Below are positions 1 through 7,563 of a stretch of 44,217 nucleotides of DNA, piece after piece. The notes beneath the pieces are model-generated. The model saw nothing but the letters and a program-made list of their open reading frames with translations. It was not told where the DNA came from and ran no database searches. Made by a program: the position numbers and the translations under genes. The DNA comes from Pantoea sp. 18069 (GTDB lineage: Bacteria; Pseudomonadota; Gammaproteobacteria; Burkholderiales; Burkholderiaceae_C). The DNA is taken from contig NZ_CACSJA010000041.1 of NCBI RefSeq assembly GCF_902706035.1, positions 1 through 44,217 of the forward strand, in the 5' to 3' direction. The stretch's first letter is position 1; each line of letters starts with the position of its first letter.

Positions 1-2890
1 GACAAGACCTATGACGGCAATACCCACGCCGATCTGAACCACAGCGGCGCCGCGTTCGCCAATATGATCGCAGGCGACCAGTTGAGCGTGGCAAATGCCG
101 ACGGCAGCTTCCGTGACAAGAACGCGGCCGATGGCAAGACCGTCGATATCACCGGCATTGCCCTCGGAGGCGCCGATGCCCACAACTACACGCTGGCCAG
201 TACGACAGCGACAGCCACGGCCGATATCGCCAAGGCGGAGATTGCCGGCGTCAATGGCATTACCGCCGAAGACAAGACCTATGACGGCAATGCCCACGCC
301 GATCTGAACCACAGCGGCGCCGCGTTCGCCAATATGATCGCAGGCGACCAGTTGAGCGTGGCAAATGCCGACGGCAGCTTCCGTGACAAGAACGCGGGCG
401 ATGGCAAGACCGTCGATATCACCGGCATTGCCCTCGGAGGCGCCGATGCCCACAACTACACGCTGGCCAGTACGACAGCCACGGCCACGGCCGATATCGC
501 CAAGGCGGAGATTGCCGGCGTCAACGGCATTGCCGCCGACAGCCGCATCTATGACGGCACGACCGATGCCACGCTCAACACCGCAGAGGCCTTCTTTGAC
601 GGCAAGATTCTCAACGATGTGCTGACCGTGGCAAACGCCGACGGCAGCTTCCGTGACAAGAACGCGGGCGATGGCAAGACCGTCGATATCACCGGCATTG
701 CCCTCGGAGGCGCCGATGCCAACAACTACACGCTGGCCAGTACGACAGCCACGGCCACGGCCGATATCGCCAAGGCGGAGATCGCCGGCGTCAATGGCAT
801 TACCGCCGACAGCCGCATCTATGACGGCACGACCGATGCCACGCTTAACACCGCAGAGGCCTTCTTTGACGGCAAGGTTCTCAACGATGTACTGACCGTG
901 GCAAACGCCGACGGCAGCTTCGACAACAAGAACGCGGCCGATGGCAAGACCGTCGATATCACCGGCATCGCCCTGGGCGGCGCCGACGCCCACAACTACA
1001 CGCTGGCCAGTACGACAGCCACGGCCACGGCCGATATCGCCAAGGCAGAGATCGCCAGCGTCAACGGCATCACCGCCGAGGGCCGCATCTATGACGGCAC
1101 GACCGATGCCACGCTCAACACCGCGGAGGCCTTCTTTGACGGCAAGGTTCTCAACGATGTACTGACCGTGGCAAACGCCGACGGCAGCTTCCAGGACAAG
1201 AATGCGGGCGATGGCAAGACCGTCGATATCACCGGCATCGCCCTGGGCGGCGCCGACGCCAACAACTACACGCTGGTCGACACCACGGCCAGCGCCACGG
1301 CCGATATCGCCAAGGCAGAGATCGCCAACGTCAATGGCATTACCGCCGAAGACAAGACCTATGACGGCAATACCCACGCCGATCTGAACCACAGCGGCGC
1401 CGCGTTCGCCAATATGATCGCAGGCGACCAGTTGAGCGTGGCAAATGCCGACGGCAGCTTCGACAACAAGAACGCGGGCGATGGCAAGAGCGTAGATATC
1501 ACCGGCATTGCGCTGGGCGGTGCCGACGCCGGCAACTACACGCTGGCCAGTACGACAGCAACAGCCACAGCCGATATCGCCAAGGCAGAGATCGCCAGCG
1601 TCAATGGCATTGCCGCCGAGGGCCGCATCTATGACGGCACGACCGATGCCACGCTGAACCTCACAGAGGCCTTCTTCAACGGCAAGGTTCTCAACGATGT
1701 GCTGACCGTGGCAAATGCCGACGGCAGCTTCCAGGACAAGAATGCGGGCGATGGCAAGACCGTCGATATCACCGGCATTGCGCTGGGCGGCGCCGACGCC
1801 AACAATTACACGCTGGCCACTACGACAGCGACGGCCACGGCCGATATCGCCAAGGCAGAGATCGCCAGCGTCAGCGGCATTACCGCCGAAGACAAGACCT
1901 ATGACGGCAACACCCACGCCGATCTGAACCACAGCGGCGCCGCGTTCGCCAATATGGTCGCAGGCGACCAGTTGAGCGTGGCAAACGCCGACGGCAGCTT
2001 CCGTGACAAGAATGCGGGCGATGGCAAGACTGTCGATATCACCGGCATTGCACTCGGTGGCGCCGACGCCAACAACTACACGCTGGCCAGCAGCAACGCC
2101 ACGACCACGGCCAGCATCGAGCGCCTGGCCATCGGCGGCGAGATCACCGCCAGCGACAAGGTCTACGACGGCGCCCTTGGCGCCTCCACCAGCGGCACGC
2201 TGGGCGCGGTGCTAGGCAATGACAAGGTCACATTGGCCACCAGCGGCAGCTTTGCGGACAGGAACGCCGGCACCGGCAAGACCGTGACCGTCAGCGGCAC
2301 GCTCGGCGGCGAGGACGCGCACAACTACGCTCTGACCCACAACGCCACGACCACGGCCAGCATCGAGCGCCTGGCCATCGGCGGCGAGATCACCGCCAAC
2401 GACAAGATATACGACGGTACCCTTGGCGCCTCCACCAGCGGCACGCTGGGCGCGGTGCTAGGCAACGACAAGGTCACATTGGCCACCAGCGGCAGCTTTG
2501 CGGACAGGAACGCCGGCACCGGCAAGACCGTGACCGTCAACGGCACGCTCAGCGGCGAGGACGCGCACAACTACGACCTGACCCACAACGCCACGACCGC
2601 GGCCAATATCGACCGCCTGGCCATCAACGCCGCGATCACGGCCGACAGCAAGTTCTATGACGGCACGACCGACGCCACGACCCGCGGCAGGCTCGACGGC
2701 GTGCTGGCGGGCGACAGCGTCACGCTGGCAACCACTGGCAGCTTCGCCGACCCCCATGTGGATGCGGGCAAGACCGTCCACGTAGGCGGCGCGCTGCAAG
2801 GCGTGGATGCACGCAACTACCGTCTGACCCACAACGCCACCACCTTCGCGCAAATCCACGGCTCGCCAGGCAATGTCGTCGACGTACCCG
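1..2890 (+). repeat. Tandem YDG-repeat array inside the exoprotein gene (8 x 270 nt plus 3 shorter units)
   Basis: Eight 270-nt units are nearly identical in their second half at DNA level. Their first halves fall in two types: type A (DKTYDGN, HADLNHSGAAF) at units starting 1, 271, 1351 and 1891; type B (RIYDGTTDATLN, AFF) at units starting 541, 811, 1081 and 1621. The order is A A B B B A B A. Three C-terminal units of 246-264 nt (SGTLGAVLGNDKVTLATSGSF type) are more diverged. The near-identity over long stretches implies recent duplication or gene conversion, and copy number is likely to vary between strains or be mis-assembled from short reads. Confidence 0.9.
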
Positions 2891-3159
2891 GCAGCGAGCC
2901 TGGCGTCGTGGAAAGCCGGACCGACTCCGTGACTGTCGCGAACATCGCCGGCACCACGCTGAACCTGACGCTCGCGTCGGCCGCCAGTGTCGCCGGCGCG
3001 AGCCTGGCCTTTGACGGTTGCGCCCACCAAGCGAATGAAGCCTGGGACCAGCCCATCCAGATCAACTCCGGGGGAATGATGTACGCCGGCCTGCCATTCG
3101 CGACAGGCACCACGGCCGTCGCCATGGTCGATACCGACCGATGCGTGCCCCTGCGCTGA
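1..3159 (+). CDS. YDG-repeat filamentous haemagglutinin-type exoprotein (TpsA), 3' part, truncated by window start
   Basis: The open frame runs in from base 1 without a start, so only the C-terminal 1052 residues are visible. It is made of tandem repeats of about 90 residues (270 nt, units starting near 1, 271, 541, 811, 1081, 1351, 1621, 1891), then three shorter units (about 82 residues, near 2155, 2401, 2647). Each unit carries the YDG signature (TYDG or IYDG) and a conserved second half with GKTVDITGIALGGADA and NYTL. Such beta-rich repeats are typical of the stalk of large secreted adhesins of the filamentous haemagglutinin class. The last 100 residues are non-repetitive and contain two cysteines (DGC, DRC). 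The gene overlaps or abuts the FhaC/ShlB-type transporter directly downstream, which supports two-partner secretion. The N-terminal TPS domain that would prove it lies outside the window. Inferred role: surface adhesion or biofilm matrix. Confidence 0.85.
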   Translation, partial: DKTYDGNTHADLNHSGAAFANMIAGDQLSVANADGSFRDKNAADGKTVDITGIALGGADAHNYTLASTTATATADIAKAEIAGVNGITAEDKTYDGNAHADLNHSGAAFANMIAGDQLSVANADGSFRDKNAGDGKTVDITGIALGGADAHNYTLASTTATATADIAKAEIAGVNGIAADSRIYDGTTDATLNTAEAFFDGKILNDVLTVANADGSFRDKNAGDGKTVDITGIALGGADANNYTLASTTATATADIAKAEIAGVNGITADSRIYDGTTDATLNTAEAFFDGKVLNDVLTVANADGSFDNKNAADGKTVDITGIALGGADAHNYTLASTTATATADIAKAEIASVNGITAEGRIYDGTTDATLNTAEAFFDGKVLNDVLTVANADGSFQDKNAGDGKTVDITGIALGGADANNYTLVDTTASATADIAKAEIANVNGITAEDKTYDGNTHADLNHSGAAFANMIAGDQLSVANADGSFDNKNAGDGKSVDITGIALGGADAGNYTLASTTATATADIAKAEIASVNGIAAEGRIYDGTTDATLNLTEAFFNGKVLNDVLTVANADGSFQDKNAGDGKTVDITGIALGGADANNYTLATTTATATADIAKAEIASVSGITAEDKTYDGNTHADLNHSGAAFANMVAGDQLSVANADGSFRDKNAGDGKTVDITGIALGGADANNYTLASSNATTTASIERLAIGGEITASDKVYDGALGASTSGTLGAVLGNDKVTLATSGSFADRNAGTGKTVTVSGTLGGEDAHNYALTHNATTTASIERLAIGGEITANDKIYDGTLGASTSGTLGAVLGNDKVTLATSGSFADRNAGTGKTVTVNGTLSGEDAHNYDLTHNATTAANIDRLAINAAITADSKFYDGTTDATTRGRLDGVLAGDSVTLATTGSFADPHVDAGKTVHVGGALQGVDARNYRLTHNATTFAQIHGSPGNVVDVPGSEPGVVESRTDSVTVANIAGTTLNLTLASAASVAGASLAFDGCAHQANEAWDQPIQINSGGMMYAGLPFATGTTAVAMVDTDRCVPLR

Positions 3160-3191
3160 ACCTCCCCTCCCTGCCCTGCATCGCCCCACCC

Positions 3192-4871
3192 ATGACAACA
3201 TCTACCTGCACGCGTTCGTTTCTCATGCCTGCGCTGTGGAGCGCTGCCCTTGTAGGCCTGCCCCTCGCAGCCAGTGCGCAGATGCTTCCCGATGCCGGCA
3301 GGGCCCTCGAAAGCCTGCAGCAGCAACCGCCGACGCCGCCCGCTCCAGCGGCGGTGGAACTGCACATTCCCGAGGCGCCCCGGCCCGCGCGCACCGACAA
3401 TGGGCTGACCATCGCCGTCCAGGGTTTTGCGATCGACGGCAATACGGCCCTTGACACGGCACAGCTCCAGGCACTGCTCGCGCCGCTCGCAGGCCAGGCC
3501 CTGACCCTGGCGCAACTCGAAGCCGGCGTGGCGCGCATCACCGCGCTCTACCGCGAACGCGGCTATCCGTTTGCCTACGCCTATCTGCCGGCCCAGGAGA
3601 TCGACAACGGCATGGTCCGCGTGAGCGTGCTCGAGGGGCGTCTGGGCCAGATCACACTCGACAACCTGTCGCGCCAGCGCACGCGCGTGCTGGCGCTGCC
3701 GCTGGCGCGGCTGCGCAGCGGCGACCTGATCCAGGCCGATGCGCTAGAGACCAGCCTGCTGCGGCTGGGCGACATCGGCGGCGTGCGCGCCCAGGCCAAC
3801 CTGCGGCCCGGTGCCGAGACCGGCACGTCGGACCTGGTGGTCAAGGTCGAAGACCCGCCACTGGCCAGCGGCGCCATAGGCCTGGACAGTTACGGCAATC
3901 GCTTCACCGGAGCCTACCGGGCATCGGGCAGCGTGCAATTCAACGGCGCGCTGGGCCTGGGCGAGCAAATACACCTGCAGACCTTGCTGAGCAACGAGGA
4001 TCTGTTCAACTTCCGCCTGGGCTACGAGATGCCGCTGGGCCCCTGGAGCACGCGCGTGGGCGCGAGCCTGTCGCACCTGGACTATGCGCTGGACGAGGAA
4101 TTCGCGGTGCTTGACGCCTACGGCAGCGCCAAGGTGGCCAATATCCACGTCGCCCAGCCACTGGTGCGCAGCCGCCGGATGAACCTCAATGCGCGGCTGA
4201 GCTATGAGCAAAAGCGCCTGACCGACCACATTCGCCTGTATGGCACCCACGAGCGCAAGCGCTCGCACCTGGCCACGCTGGCCCTGGAGGGCAACTGGCA
4301 GGACAGCCTGGCTGGCGGGGCCGTCAGCCAATGGGGCCTGGCCTGGATCCATGGCCAGCTGCGCCTGGGCAGCGCGGCGCAGCAGCAGCGCGATGCGCTC
4401 AGCGCACGCAGCGCTGGCAGCTTCGAGGTGCTCACGGCCAACTTCGCACGCTGGCAGACGTTGAGCGGCCCATGGAGCCTGCATGGCCGCATCAACGGCC
4501 AATGGGCCAGCAAGAACCTGGACTCGTCGGAGAAGATGAGCCTGGGCGGGGCCTACGGCGTGCGCGCCTACCCGCAAGGCGAGGCATCGGGCGACCAGGG
4601 CCTGCTGGCCACGCTCGAGCTGCGCTACGCGCTGACCAGGGACTGGCAGCTCAGCGGCTTTGTCGATGGCGGCAGGGTCAAGCTCCAGCACCGGCCCTGG
4701 AGCGCGGGAAGCAACCACCGCAGCCTCAGCGGCGCGGGCTTCGGGCTGCAGCGCAGTGGCCAGGATTGGTCACTGGAAACCGCACTGGCCTGGCGCGTCG
4801 GCAGTGCGCCGGCCGCGAGCGCCCCGGACAAAAGGCCACGGCTATGGATCAAGGCACAGAAGTATTTCTAG
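3192..4871 (+). CDS. ShlB/FhaC/HecB-family two-partner secretion transporter (TpsB)
   Basis: Outer-membrane Omp85-superfamily protein that secretes the partner exoprotein encoded immediately upstream. From the ATG at 3192 it starts with a signal peptide (MPALWSAALVGLPLAASAQ core), followed by a proline-rich linker, a POTRA region (about residues 60-200; the segment ALYRERGYPFAYAYLPAQ is typical) and a C-terminal beta-barrel ending in aromatic KAQKYF. The conserved barrel motif GAYGVRAYPQGEASGDQG, the equivalent of the FhaC L6 hairpin VRGY/F region, is seen near position 4555. Length (559 aa) fits the family. An alternative in-frame ATG at 3141 would overlap the end of the exoprotein gene by 19 bases and place 17 extra residues before the signal peptide, so 3192 is preferred, although neither start has a clear Shine-Dalgarno. 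In most systems the transporter gene precedes the exoprotein; here the order is reversed. Confidence 0.9.
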   Translation: MTTSTCTRSFLMPALWSAALVGLPLAASAQMLPDAGRALESLQQQPPTPPAPAAVELHIPEAPRPARTDNGLTIAVQGFAIDGNTALDTAQLQALLAPLAGQALTLAQLEAGVARITALYRERGYPFAYAYLPAQEIDNGMVRVSVLEGRLGQITLDNLSRQRTRVLALPLARLRSGDLIQADALETSLLRLGDIGGVRAQANLRPGAETGTSDLVVKVEDPPLASGAIGLDSYGNRFTGAYRASGSVQFNGALGLGEQIHLQTLLSNEDLFNFRLGYEMPLGPWSTRVGASLSHLDYALDEEFAVLDAYGSAKVANIHVAQPLVRSRRMNLNARLSYEQKRLTDHIRLYGTHERKRSHLATLALEGNWQDSLAGGAVSQWGLAWIHGQLRLGSAAQQQRDALSARSAGSFEVLTANFARWQTLSGPWSLHGRINGQWASKNLDSSEKMSLGGAYGVRAYPQGEASGDQGLLATLELRYALTRDWQLSGFVDGGRVKLQHRPWSAGSNHRSLSGAGFGLQRSGQDWSLETALAWRVGSAPAASAPDKRPRLWIKAQKYF

Positions 4872-4877
4872 GAGCGT

Positions 4878-4899
4878 CCGGGTAGCTTCGCTTACCCGG
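4878..4899 (+). terminator. Hairpin after the secretion transporter gene
   Basis: Inverted repeat CCGGGTA / TACCCGG with an 8-base spacer starts seven bases after the tpsB stop. No U-tract follows, so it may stabilise the mRNA 3' end rather than act as a classical intrinsic terminator. Confidence 0.4.
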
Positions 4900-4933
4900 C
4901 CCGGGAAGGAAGCACCACGACCCGAACTACCGG

Positions 4934-4941
4934 ACGGTCGG
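4934..4941. promoter_or_regulatory. Candidate TetR half-site upstream of its own gene
   Basis: The octamer ACGGTCGG, in the context CCGGACGGTCGGGC, lies 10 bases before the TetR start. The same octamer is the core of an inverted repeat upstream of the neighbouring transporter gene (6833-6852), which suggests auto-regulation plus control of the transporter by this regulator. The ACCGACCGT-like sequence on the other strand resembles operators of TetR/AcrR-family repressors. Confidence 0.4.
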
Positions 4942-4951
4942 GCGACGTAAA

Positions 4952-5560
4952 ATGCCGGCGATGGAACCCATTGCCCTGACCGCCTCCCGTTTGCAGGACG
5001 CAGCGCTGGCGCGCTTTGCGCTGCAGGGCTTCGACGCCACGTCGATGGCCGAAATCGCTGCCGACGTGGGCATCAAGAAGCCGTCGATCTATGCGCATTT
5101 CCGCAACAAGGATGCGCTGTACCTGAGCCTGATTCCGCTGATGATCGCAGCCGAACTCGACTACGCAAGAAGCGTGCTGGTCGGCGGCGAAACCATACGC
5201 CAGCAGTTGCACGCCTATCTGCAAAGCATCCAGGACCGGTATGACGATTCGTTTCGCGTGCAATTCTGGATGCGCGCGCTGTATACGCCGCCCAGCCATC
5301 TGTATGACCAGGTCATGGCACCCATGCATGGGTTCATGGACGAGCTCGAGGCCATCGTGCTCGCCGCGATCAGGCAATCCGACCTGGTGCCCAATGCCCA
5401 GGGGCTCAGCGCCGAGGTGCTGACCAGGACCTGCCTGGGCCTGATCGACTGCCTGCAGGTCGAGCTGACCTATGCAGGCCCGGCGAAATTCGCGCGCCGG
5501 CTGCAGGCGGTCTGGGCGGTGTTTGAAGCCGCTACGGCTGCGCGACCGGCGCCGGAATGA
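4952..5560 (+). CDS. TetR/AcrR-family transcriptional regulator
   Basis: A 202-residue protein with an N-terminal TetR helix-turn-helix (about residues 30-55, TSMAEIAADVGIKKPSIYAHF, then RNKDAL), the hallmark of this repressor family; the C-terminal two-thirds is the variable ligand/dimer domain. Length is typical. The first ATG (4952) is used; a second ATG at 4961 is equally possible. It is convergent with, and overlaps by 29 bases, the Bcr/CflA transporter gene on the other strand. Shared operator-like sequence upstream of both genes suggests it represses the transporter and itself. The ligand is unknown. Confidence 0.9.
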   Translation: MPAMEPIALTASRLQDAALARFALQGFDATSMAEIAADVGIKKPSIYAHFRNKDALYLSLIPLMIAAELDYARSVLVGGETIRQQLHAYLQSIQDRYDDSFRVQFWMRALYTPPSHLYDQVMAPMHGFMDELEAIVLAAIRQSDLVPNAQGLSAEVLTRTCLGLIDCLQVELTYAGPAKFARRLQAVWAVFEAATAARPAPE

Positions 5561-6770
5561 CGCTGCACCGCCCTGCCCACCAGCAGCACAGCCCGGCCAG
5601 TGCGCCGCAGACCATGATCGCCGCCGGCAAAGGCACCAGGCCCGGCGCGGCCAGCGTCACCAGGCCGCCCACGAGCGCGCCCATCAGATACTGCAGCAGG
5701 CCCATCAGCGCCGAGGCCACGCCGGCCTGCTCGCCCGCCTGGGCCATGGTCAGCGCCGTGAGGTTGCCAAACACCAGGCCCAGCGTCCAGACCGACAGGC
5801 CCAGCAGCGCGAGATAGACGCCCAGGCTCGCCCAGCCCAGCAGCACCGCGACCAGCAAGGCCAGCCCCGCGAACGCGTGCACCGCAATGCCGGCCATCAG
5901 GACGCGCTGCTCGCTGCAGCGCTGGATCAGCCACAGGCTCAACTGCCCGGCCACGACCACACCCACCGCGTTCGACGCAAAGAAGTAGCTGAAATGCACG
6001 GGTGTCATGCCGAAATGCTCGATCAGCACAAACGGCGAGACGCTGATGTAGATGAACAGCGCGCCCAGAATGAAGCCGCCGGCCAGCGTATAGGCCATGA
6101 AGGCCGGGTTGCGGCACTGCTGGGCATAGGAGCGCAGGATGGCGCGCGCATGCAGCGGTGCGCGCCTGCCCGGCGCCAGCGTTTCGGGAATCGCGCGCAG
6201 GCCCCATGCCATGCCCAGCGCGCCGAGCACGGCCAGCGTCCAGAACACCATGCGCCAGCCGCCGTGGGTCAGCAGATAGCTGCCGATCACGGGCGCCAGA
6301 ATGGGCGCAATCATCATCACCTGCATCAGCACCGAGAACACGCGCGCCGATTCCTGCACGGTGCATACGTCGGAGACGATGGCACGCGGCGCGACCAGGC
6401 CCGCGGCCGCGCCCAGCGCCTGCAGGAAGCGCGCGACCAGCAGCCATTCGACGCTGGGCGCGAGGGCGGCCATGACCGAGCCGAGCACAAAGATGCCCAG
6501 GCCGATCAGCAAGGGCCAGCGCCGCCCGAAGCGGTCGAGCAGCGGACCGTAGAGGCCCTGCCCCAGCGCCAGGCCGACGAGAAACACCGACAGCGTCTGC
6601 TGGATCTTGCCGGCCGATACGCCCAGCTCCTGCGCCACGGCGGGAAACGCCGGCAGGTACATGTCGATGGCCATCGCGTCGAGCGCGGTGATCATGGCCA
6701 GCAGGAAAAGAAACGGCCAGCCGAAAGTCGGCCGTGCCGCGGAGGACGACGGAGTAAATGACGCAGTCAT
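5532..6770 (-). CDS. Bcr/CflA-type MFS multidrug transporter (DHA1)
   Basis: Integral inner-membrane protein of 412 residues with about 12 hydrophobic segments. The N-terminal part carries the signature of the Bcr/CflA drug-resistance group (ALDAMAIDMYLPAFP, then the loop motif GQGLYGPLLDRFGRR, the MFS motif A equivalent). Expected function: proton-coupled export of small toxic compounds; the substrate cannot be read from sequence. The ATG at 6770 is chosen over the upstream start at 6797 because AGGA sits about 9 bases before it and family members begin shortly before TM1. Its 3' end overlaps the convergent TetR gene, and the inverted repeat at 6833-6852 upstream is a likely operator. Confidence 0.9.
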   Translation of the reverse strand: MTASFTPSSSAARPTFGWPFLFLLAMITALDAMAIDMYLPAFPAVAQELGVSAGKIQQTLSVFLVGLALGQGLYGPLLDRFGRRWPLLIGLGIFVLGSVMAALAPSVEWLLVARFLQALGAAAGLVAPRAIVSDVCTVQESARVFSVLMQVMMIAPILAPVIGSYLLTHGGWRMVFWTLAVLGALGMAWGLRAIPETLAPGRRAPLHARAILRSYAQQCRNPAFMAYTLAGGFILGALFIYISVSPFVLIEHFGMTPVHFSYFFASNAVGVVVAGQLSLWLIQRCSEQRVLMAGIAVHAFAGLALLVAVLLGWASLGVYLALLGLSVWTLGLVFGNLTALTMAQAGEQAGVASALMGLLQYLMGALVGGLVTLAAPGLVPLPAAIMVCGALAGLCCWWAGRCSVIPAPVAQP

Positions 6771-6832
6771 GAAACGATTCCTGGCGCGAAGCCACAAAGA
6801 AGTCCGTCGGAATGGCGGTACAAAACACCACC

Positions 6833-6852
6833 TTCCTAACGGTCGGTAGGAA
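6833..6852. promoter_or_regulatory. Inverted-repeat operator candidate for the TetR regulator
   Basis: The 20-bp sequence TTCCTA ACGGTCGG TAGGAA has perfect 6-bp arms around an octamer that recurs just upstream of the TetR gene (4934-4941). It lies 63-82 bases upstream of the MFS transporter start, within the divergent region shared with the MarR-headed operon. The position and shared core support TetR binding; direct proof is lacking. Confidence 0.55.
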
Positions 6853-6949
6853 ATTCTACTGCAACCGGTTTCACCACGCTCACCCCGGTAAAAACCCTGA
6901 TGTCACCACGGTGAACTCCCCATGTCCATGCTGAAGCAATAATGTCGAT

Positions 6950-6969
6950 GACAATAGTTGTCTAGGCAA
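6950..6969. promoter_or_regulatory. Overlapping palindromes, candidate MarR operator
   Basis: GACAATAGTTGTC (6950-6962, GACAA/TTGTC arms) overlaps TTGTCTAGGCAA (6958-6969, a 12-bp palindrome with a single mismatched pair). Such TTG...CAA palindromes are typical MarR-family operators. The element ends 21 bases before the preferred MarR start, which fits auto-repression of the marR-emrAB-like operon. An in-frame TTG (6958) falls inside it, another reason not to start the protein there. Confidence 0.5.
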
Positions 6970-6990
6970 TCAAATACCCCGCACAAGCCC

Positions 6991-7512
6991 ATGAACCGCC
7001 CATCGCCGACCCCTTCGGACTATTACCAGGCGGGCGTCTACACGCCCGATGAAAGCGCGGCCTTCCTCATGCGCCGGGTGCTGAGTTCCATCCTGCAGCA
7101 GGCCGATGCCGAGCTCTCGGTGCACGACCTGACCTATGTGCAATGGCTGCCGCTGTACAAGCTGCTGCTGTGCAGCGACGCCACGAGCGCCGGCCTGGCA
7201 CGCGACCTGGGCATTGACCCCGGCGCGATCACGCGCGCGCTCGACCGGCTCGAAGCCAAGGGCATGCTGCGCCGCGAACGCTCCACGGCCGATCGGCGCG
7301 TGGTGCACCTGGTGCTGACCGACGAAGGCCGGGCGATTGCCGCCAAGGTACCGCAGGCGCTGACCAGCGTGCTCAACGCCCACCTGAGCGGCTTCAGCCA
7401 CGACGAATGCCGGCTGCTGATCGACATGCTGCGGCGCATGGTGCTCAACGGCGAAGCCTTGCGCGCCGCGCAGGCGGCCGATGCGCCGGCCAAGCCCAGC
7501 GCCCAGAGCTGA
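6991..7512 (+). CDS. MarR-family transcriptional regulator
   Basis: A 173-residue winged-helix regulator: the wHTH occupies about residues 62-113 (SAGLARDLGIDPGAITRALDRLEAKG, then the wing with STADRRVVHLVLTDEG), the characteristic MarR arrangement. It heads an operon with NodT-like, EmrA-like and EmrB-like genes and probably represses it until an aromatic or phenolic ligand binds, as for EmrR/MarR relatives. The ATG at 6991 is preferred over an in-frame TTG at 6958, which lies in the palindromic operator. Fifty-one bases separate it from the outer-membrane channel gene. Confidence 0.9.
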   Translation: MNRPSPTPSDYYQAGVYTPDESAAFLMRRVLSSILQQADAELSVHDLTYVQWLPLYKLLLCSDATSAGLARDLGIDPGAITRALDRLEAKGMLRRERSTADRRVVHLVLTDEGRAIAAKVPQALTSVLNAHLSGFSHDECRLLIDMLRRMVLNGEALRAAQAADAPAKPSAQS

Positions 7513-7563
7513 TCCACGCGCGCGCAGCGTCCGTTTTCTCGCATTTCCACTCCCACCACCACC

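Noticed and set aside
1..2890. CRISPR-like periodic repeat
   Set aside because: The 270-nt period is in frame, coding, and explained by the YDG protein repeats.
5472..6761. Plus-strand frame opposite the Bcr/CflA transporter
   Set aside because: Hydrophilic Arg/Gln/His-rich shadow of a membrane protein gene.
6958..6990. TTG start giving an 11-residue longer MarR protein
   Set aside because: The TTG is part of the palindromic operator and there is an ATG at 6991 at a normal distance from the wHTH.
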